Origin: UBA6115 sp050952935
GTDB lineage: Bacteria; Bacillota; Clostridia; Christensenellales; Aristaeellaceae
NCBI GenBank assembly: GCA_050952935.1
Contig: JBMNLS010000001.1
Coordinates: forward strand, 868,001-932,000
DNA length: 64,000 bases
Direction: 5' to 3'
Below are positions 60,186 through 64,000 of the stretch, in pieces; within the stretch, counting starts at the first letter, position 1; every line of letters begins with the position of its first letter. A model generated the notes under the pieces. The model had not been told where the DNA came from. It did not search any database and worked only from the letters and a program-made list of their open reading frames with translations. The position numbers and the translations under genes are program-made.

Positions 60186-61118
60186 ATGAAGAAGATTGCC
60201 GTGATTGGCAGCATGAACGTGGACCTGGTGTCCCGGGTGCCCCGGTTTCTGATGCCGGGGGAAACCCTCCGGGGCCTTGATTTTCAGGTGTTTACCGGGG
60301 GAAAAGGGGGTAACCAGGCCGTGGCGGCCTCGCGCCTGCTGCCCGGGGTGATGATGCTGGGAAAACTGGGGGATGACCAGAATGGAGCCATCTACCAGCG
60401 GGCGCTTGATGACAGCGGCATTGATGACCGCTGTGTGGAGACGGTGCCCGGGGTGGTGAACGGCACCACCGTGATTGAGGTGGCGGATGACAGCGGGGAT
60501 AACCGCATCATTTATTTTCCCGGCGCCAACCTCTTGGTTGACCGGGCGCAAATAGACGCCCACTTTGAGCAATTGTTGGCCTGTGATGTGTTTTTGCTGC
60601 AATTGGAAATTCCCCTTGACACGGTGGCCTATGCGGCGGAAAAACTGCACAGGGCAGGGAAAACCGTGATTCTGGATCCCGCGCCTGCGGTGCCGTTGCC
60701 GGCCGGTTTGCTTAAGCATGTGGATTACATCACGCCCAACGAGACGGAATTGGCCCTGCTCACCGGGCTTGATACCGGCAGCCGGGATCATTTGATTGAG
60801 GCCGCGAGGAAGCTGAACCGCATGGGCGCTGCCGCCGTCATTGCCAAGGCGGGGGCCGATGGCGCCTATTTCGTGAAGGGGGATGAGCTCATCCACGCGC
60901 CGGGCTTTCAGGTGAAAACCGTTGACACCACCGCCGCTGGCGACAGTTTCAACGCCGGCTTTGCGGCGGGGCTTTGCCGGGGGATGGCGGTGCCGGAGGC
61001 GCTGCGCTTCGCCAACGCTGTGGCGGCGCTGTCCACCACAGGCGCCGGCGCCCAGGGGGCCATGCCCGCGTATGAGGCGGTGACCGCGTTTTTAGACGCA
61101 TATCAGAAAGGAGTATAA
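60186..61118 (+). CDS. rbsK: Ribokinase
   Basis: 310 residues of the PfkB family. GSMNVDLVSRVPRFLMPGET and FTGGKGGNQAVAASRL are the N-terminal motifs, and VDTTAAGDSFNAGFAAGL contains the catalytic Asp. It phosphorylates ribose at C5. GAAAGGAGCG lies just before ATG 60186. No ribose transporter is adjacent, so the sugar may come from nucleosides, in keeping with deoC elsewhere in the window. It is followed by rpiB after four bases. Confidence 0.92.
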   Translation: MKKIAVIGSMNVDLVSRVPRFLMPGETLRGLDFQVFTGGKGGNQAVAASRLLPGVMMLGKLGDDQNGAIYQRALDDSGIDDRCVETVPGVVNGTTVIEVADDSGDNRIIYFPGANLLVDRAQIDAHFEQLLACDVFLLQLEIPLDTVAYAAEKLHRAGKTVILDPAPAVPLPAGLLKHVDYITPNETELALLTGLDTGSRDHLIEAARKLNRMGAAAVIAKAGADGAYFVKGDELIHAPGFQVKTVDTTAAGDSFNAGFAAGLCRGMAVPEALRFANAVAALSTTGAGAQGAMPAYEAVTAFLDAYQKGV

Positions 61119-61122
61119 GACC

Positions 61123-61563
61123 ATGATCGCACTGGGAAGTGACCACGCGGGGCTGCCGCTGAAGCTGGAGATCATTAAATTATTGGAGGAGCGGGGCATC
61201 GCCTATGAGGACTTTGGCACCTACAGCGAGGATTCCTGCGACTATCCCGTCTATGGCCGCAAGGCAGCCGAGGCGGTGGCGGATGGCCGCTGCCAAAAGG
61301 GGCTGCTGTTTTGCGGCACGGGCATTGGCATGTCGCTGACCGCCAACAAGGTGAAAGGCATCCGCTGCGCGGTGTGCTCCGACTGCTACTCCGCCCTCAT
61401 GTCCAGAAACCACAACGACTGCAACATGCTGGCCCTGGGGGCCCGGGTGGTGGGGATCGACCTGGCGCGGATGATCGTGTCCATGTGGCTGGACGCCGGC
61501 TTTGAGGGCGGACGCCATCAGCGCCGGGTGGACCTGATGATGGAGACGGAAAACGAGGCCTGA
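61123..61563 (+). CDS. rpiB: Ribose-5-phosphate isomerase B
   Basis: 146 residues. SDHAGLPLK opens the protein, and C64 in CGTGIGMS is the active-site base of the RpiB/LacAB family. It interconverts ribose 5-phosphate and ribulose 5-phosphate, the step after ribokinase. AGAAAGGAG precedes the ATG. The stop overlaps the methyltransferase start by one base. Confidence 0.93.
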   Translation: MIALGSDHAGLPLKLEIIKLLEERGIAYEDFGTYSEDSCDYPVYGRKAAEAVADGRCQKGLLFCGTGIGMSLTANKVKGIRCAVCSDCYSALMSRNHNDCNMLALGARVVGIDLARMIVSMWLDAGFEGGRHQRRVDLMMETENEA

Positions 61564-62366
61564 TGGCTTATACGGTGGAACATCTGGAAAGCTCCCGCAG
61601 ACGGGGCTTTGAGGATATCGCGCTGCTGCGTGAGCTGTATCAGCGCTTTCTGAACATCCCCGATGGCGCACGGGTGCTGGATGTGGGATGCGGCACCGGC
61701 TTTTTTACCCGCATGCTGGCGGGAATGCCAAAAGCGCAGGTGACCGGGCTTGATATTGACCCCGGGCTGCTTCGTGCCGCCCGGGGCTTTGCCGTGGAAG
61801 AGGGGCTTCCCATCCGGTTTGTGGAAGGAAACGTGCTGGCGATGCCTTTTGAGGCCGCTTCTTTTGACCTGATCACCGCCCACATCATGCTGGAGGTCTT
61901 CCCGGACATGGCGCAGCCCCTCCTTGAAATGAAGCGGGTGTGCGTGCCCGGTGGCTGGGTGCTGGCCATGGAGCCGGTTTACACCGCCTATATGGCCTAT
62001 GCCCCGGGGCTGAGTGAGGAGGAAAACCGCCTTTTTGGCCTGACGATGACAAGAGGGCGGGCGATAGGCCCAGGCATGCGGGTGCCGGATGCCATGAAGC
62101 GGGCAGGCTTGCATCATATTAGCGCCATCTGCTGGCTTTGGGGCGGGTTGCCTGAAAACCCCTGGCGGAACATCCCGCAGCTGGAGCGGCTGAAAGGCGA
62201 TGTGCTGGAGCGCTATCCGGAGCGCTATACGGCGCCCGAGCGGAAGGCCATCGCCCGGATCGTGGACAAGCTGATTGCCCAGGCTGCCCGGCCGGAGCCG
62301 CCTGAGGCCATCGGGGTCAACGGCATGCCGGTCTTGATCACCAAAGGGCGGAAGCCGGGTGCTTAG
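61563..62366 (+). CDS. Class I SAM-dependent methyltransferase
   Basis: 267 residues. The SAM-binding motif I is VLDVGCGTGFFTRML (about 39-53), followed by GLDIDPGLL and the acidic/aromatic motif FDLITAHIMLEVF. The substrate is unknown. The gene overlaps the rpiB stop by one base, so it is coupled to pentose genes, but no functional link is evident. Confidence 0.85.
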   Translation: MAYTVEHLESSRRRGFEDIALLRELYQRFLNIPDGARVLDVGCGTGFFTRMLAGMPKAQVTGLDIDPGLLRAARGFAVEEGLPIRFVEGNVLAMPFEAASFDLITAHIMLEVFPDMAQPLLEMKRVCVPGGWVLAMEPVYTAYMAYAPGLSEEENRLFGLTMTRGRAIGPGMRVPDAMKRAGLHHISAICWLWGGLPENPWRNIPQLERLKGDVLERYPERYTAPERKAIARIVDKLIAQAARPEPPEAIGVNGMPVLITKGRKPGA

Positions 62367-62369
62367 CCC

Positions 62370-62720
62370 TCAGGCATACAGGATAAGCGCTACCATCTCT
62401 ACATTTTCAGTGCCGGCGTTGTGCACCCCGTGGCTGTGCCCGGCATGGCACAGGTGAACATCCCCGGGCTTTAGGGTGTGCAGCTCCCCATCATCGGTGA
62501 GCTGCACCTGGCCGCTGATGACACAAAAGGCTTCCCATTCGTTCTCATGGGTGTGAACGCCGATGCCGCAGCCGGGCTTCAGGATGATCTGGCTGAACAG
62601 CCGCCCATGGTTGCCCAGCTCCTCCTGGCCGTTTAAAATGGCGGTCATCACCACTTCCCCCATGCCGCCATAGCGGTTTTGCGCTTTGTTCACCGCGCGC
62701 TCGTTTTTGCGTCTGATCAT
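62370..62720 (-). CDS. Cupin-domain protein
   Basis: 116 residues. The double cupin motif is clear: GVHTHENEWEAFCVISG (motif 1, with His-His-Glu) and GDVHLCHAGHSHGVHN (motif 2, His). It binds a metal ion and possibly a small molecule or sugar; the role is unknown. It is convergent with the methyltransferase gene, only three bases away. Confidence 0.85.
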   Translation of the reverse strand: MIRRKNERAVNKAQNRYGGMGEVVMTAILNGQEELGNHGRLFSQIILKPGCGIGVHTHENEWEAFCVISGQVQLTDDGELHTLKPGDVHLCHAGHSHGVHNAGTENVEMVALILYA

Positions 62721-62805
62721 CTCCTCAATCCTCCTGTTTTTTAATGATTATAGCGAAAGTGTGCCTGAAAATCTATCAATTTTCTCTTACCGGCCTTTCC
62801 CGCCC

Positions 62806-62834
62806 TTGCACCCATCCCTCATATTTGCTATACT
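62806..62834 (+). promoter_or_regulatory. Promoter of the T-box leader and proS
   Basis: TTGCAC (62806-62811), a 17-base spacer and TATACT (62829-62834), which places the transcript start near 62841. Confidence 0.75.
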
Positions 62835-62840
62835 GCCTTG

Positions 62841-63048
62841 CAATTGCACAGGCAATCGCGGGGAGCAAGCGGCCAAGGGAAGCGAGCGCGGAGGGTGGGA
62901 GCGCGCACAGGCTGATGTCCCGCCCCGCGGCCGCGGCTAATCCCCGCCGCCACCCGGCGATACAGGGTTTAAGCGGGCGCGTGAGCGCCAAGCAAGGTGG
63001 TACCGCGAAGCGAGGCTTCGTCCCTGCACGGGACGGGCTATTTTTTTG
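62841..63048 (+). promoter_or_regulatory. T-box riboswitch controlling prolyl-tRNA synthetase
   Basis: The T-box sequence AAGGTGGTACCGCG (62994-63007) is the conserved antiterminator. It is followed by a terminator with CGTCCC (63019-63024), GGGACG (63030-63035) and seven T (63041-63047). A long GC-rich stem I precedes it. It should sense uncharged tRNA-Pro: the gene directly downstream is proS, and Pro codons CCC/CCG occur at 62919-62922, where the specifier loop is plausible. The specifier position was not proved. Confidence 0.9.
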
Positions 63049-63058
63049 AGGAGGCATT

Positions 63059-64000
63059 ATGGCAAAGGAAGCGAAACAGGCGTTTGTGCAGCACATTACC
63101 CCAAGGGATGAAAACTTTTCCCAGTGGTATACCGACGTGGTGCGCATGGCGGACTTGATGGACTATACCCCGGTGCGGGGCTGCATCGCGATGAAGCCCT
63201 ATGGCAACCGCATCTGGGAGCTGATCCAGGCGGAACTGGACCGGCGCTTTAAGGAAACCGGGCATGAAAACGTGTCCATGCCCATGTTGATCCCGGAATC
63301 CCTTCTTTTAAAGGAAGCGGAGCATGTGGAGGGCTTTGCGCCTGAGGTGGCCTGGGTGACTCAGGGCGGGGGAGAGGTGCTGCAGGAACGGCTGGCCATC
63401 CGCCCCACCTCCGAAACCATCTTTTGCACCATGTTTGCCCAGTGGCTCCAGTCCTGGCGGGATTTGCCCATGAAGTACAACCAGTGGTGCTCGGTGATGC
63501 GCTGGGAAAAAACCACCAGGCCCTTCCTGAGGACGGCTGAGTTCTGGTGGCAGGAAGGCCACACCATCCACGCCACGGCGGAGGAAGCCCAGGAGGAGAC
63601 CCTGCTGATGCTGGAGGTGTACCGCTCCTTCTGCGAGGATGTGCTGGCGGTGCCGGTGTTCTCCGGCCAAAAGAGCGAGAAGGAGAAGTTCGCCGGCGCC
63701 CGGGCCACCTATTCGGTGGAGGCCATGATGCAGGACGGCAAGGCCCTGCAGGCGGGCACCAGCCACAACTTCGGCACCAACTTCGCCGTGCCGTTCAATA
63801 TCCAGTTTCAGAACAAAGAAGGGGCGCTGGAGTATGTCCATGAAACCAGCTGGGGCGTATCCACCCGGCTGATTGGCGCCATCATCATGACCCATGGGGA
63901 TGAGCGGGGCCTGAAGCTGCCGCCCGCCATCGCCCCCCACCAGGTGGTCATCCTGCCCATCGCGGCCCATAAGGGCGGGGTGATGGAGGTGTGCGAGGAG
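63059..64000 (+). CDS. proS: Prolyl-tRNA synthetase (3' truncated by window end)
   Basis: 314 codons are visible and the frame is open at the window edge. It has the class II motifs (RPTSETIFCTMFAQWL; motif 2 SVMRWEKTTRPFLRTAEFWWQEGHT; AGTSHNFGTNFA). The opening QHITPRDENFSQWYTDVV and the absence so far of an inserted editing domain fit the ProS type 3 (archaeal/eukaryotic-like) form that many Clostridia use. GAGGAGG lies five bases before the ATG. It is controlled by the T-box leader upstream. Confidence 0.95.
   Translation, partial: MAKEAKQAFVQHITPRDENFSQWYTDVVRMADLMDYTPVRGCIAMKPYGNRIWELIQAELDRRFKETGHENVSMPMLIPESLLLKEAEHVEGFAPEVAWVTQGGGEVLQERLAIRPTSETIFCTMFAQWLQSWRDLPMKYNQWCSVMRWEKTTRPFLRTAEFWWQEGHTIHATAEEAQEETLLMLEVYRSFCEDVLAVPVFSGQKSEKEKFAGARATYSVEAMMQDGKALQAGTSHNFGTNFAVPFNIQFQNKEGALEYVHETSWGVSTRLIGAIIMTHGDERGLKLPPAIAPHQVVILPIAAHKGGVMEVCEE

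Overview
The window looks like chromosome of an anaerobic, GC-rich member of the Clostridia (Firmicutes), probably a gut or mucosal commensal. This is inferred from gene content: a T-box leader before proS, FabK/FabZ lipid synthesis, a LexA (DinR)-type SOS box of Gram-positive form, a hydroxyacyl-CoA dehydratase-type activase, Dpp peptide uptake, and uptake and cleavage systems for fucosides and sialic-acid-like sugars. No rRNA, tRNA or CRISPR array was recognised. The first ~2.5 kb is clearly AT-richer than the rest and carries a tri-heme cytochrome/molybdopterin oxidoreductase (cut by the window edge) and a secreted paralogue of its molybdopterin part.

Layout. 2.6-9.8 kb: HerA-like ATPase, 6-phosphofructokinase, a zinc-ribbon membrane protein, a nitrilase, ThpR, a WYL regulator, a GNAT/YoaP protein and a GyrI-like protein. 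9.8-16.5 kb: a secreted transglutaminase-like protein, then an LplB/YtcP-type sugar ABC operon with a GH29 fucosidase broken by a frameshift. 16.5-21.6 kb: a decayed thpR fragment, a beta-propeller-like secreted protein, an ECF sigma/anti-sigma pair, hairpin repeats, a truncated ABC transporter gene behind an apparent leader-peptide attenuator, and deoC. 21.6-23.2 kb: a complete IS4-family element with target duplication. 23.3-30.5 kb: housekeeping genes (hpf, leuS, nadD-yqeK fusion, rsfS), then a membrane-anchored coiled-coil protein ending in an FMN-binding domain. 30.5-38.9 kb (minus strand): YfbR-like phosphohydrolase, rarA, nitroreductase, a 1,453-residue activase and an SOS-controlled Y-family polymerase. 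39-46.4 kb: a peptidoglycan-binding protein, then a dpp operon whose substrate-binding protein appears circularly permuted. 46.7-53.1 kb (minus): a sialic-acid-type ABC and catabolic operon. 53.6-57.9 kb: a heterodimeric ABC exporter behind a promoter/leader peptide/terminator attenuator. 57.9-64 kb: fabK-fabZ, lyxose isomerase, ribokinase, rpiB, a methyltransferase, a cupin, and T-box-controlled proS, which runs off the window.

The observations most worth following are: (1) the circularly permuted solute-binding protein at 40472-42115; (2) two independent leader-peptide attenuators in front of ABC-exporter-type genes (20781-20890 minus, 53624-53808 plus), both encoding short peptides with basic-X-basic motifs; (3) the extracellular coiled-coil stalk with exact 168-bp repeats carrying a putative covalently flavinylated domain. 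All functional statements rest on reading motifs and family resemblance by eye; no database search was run.
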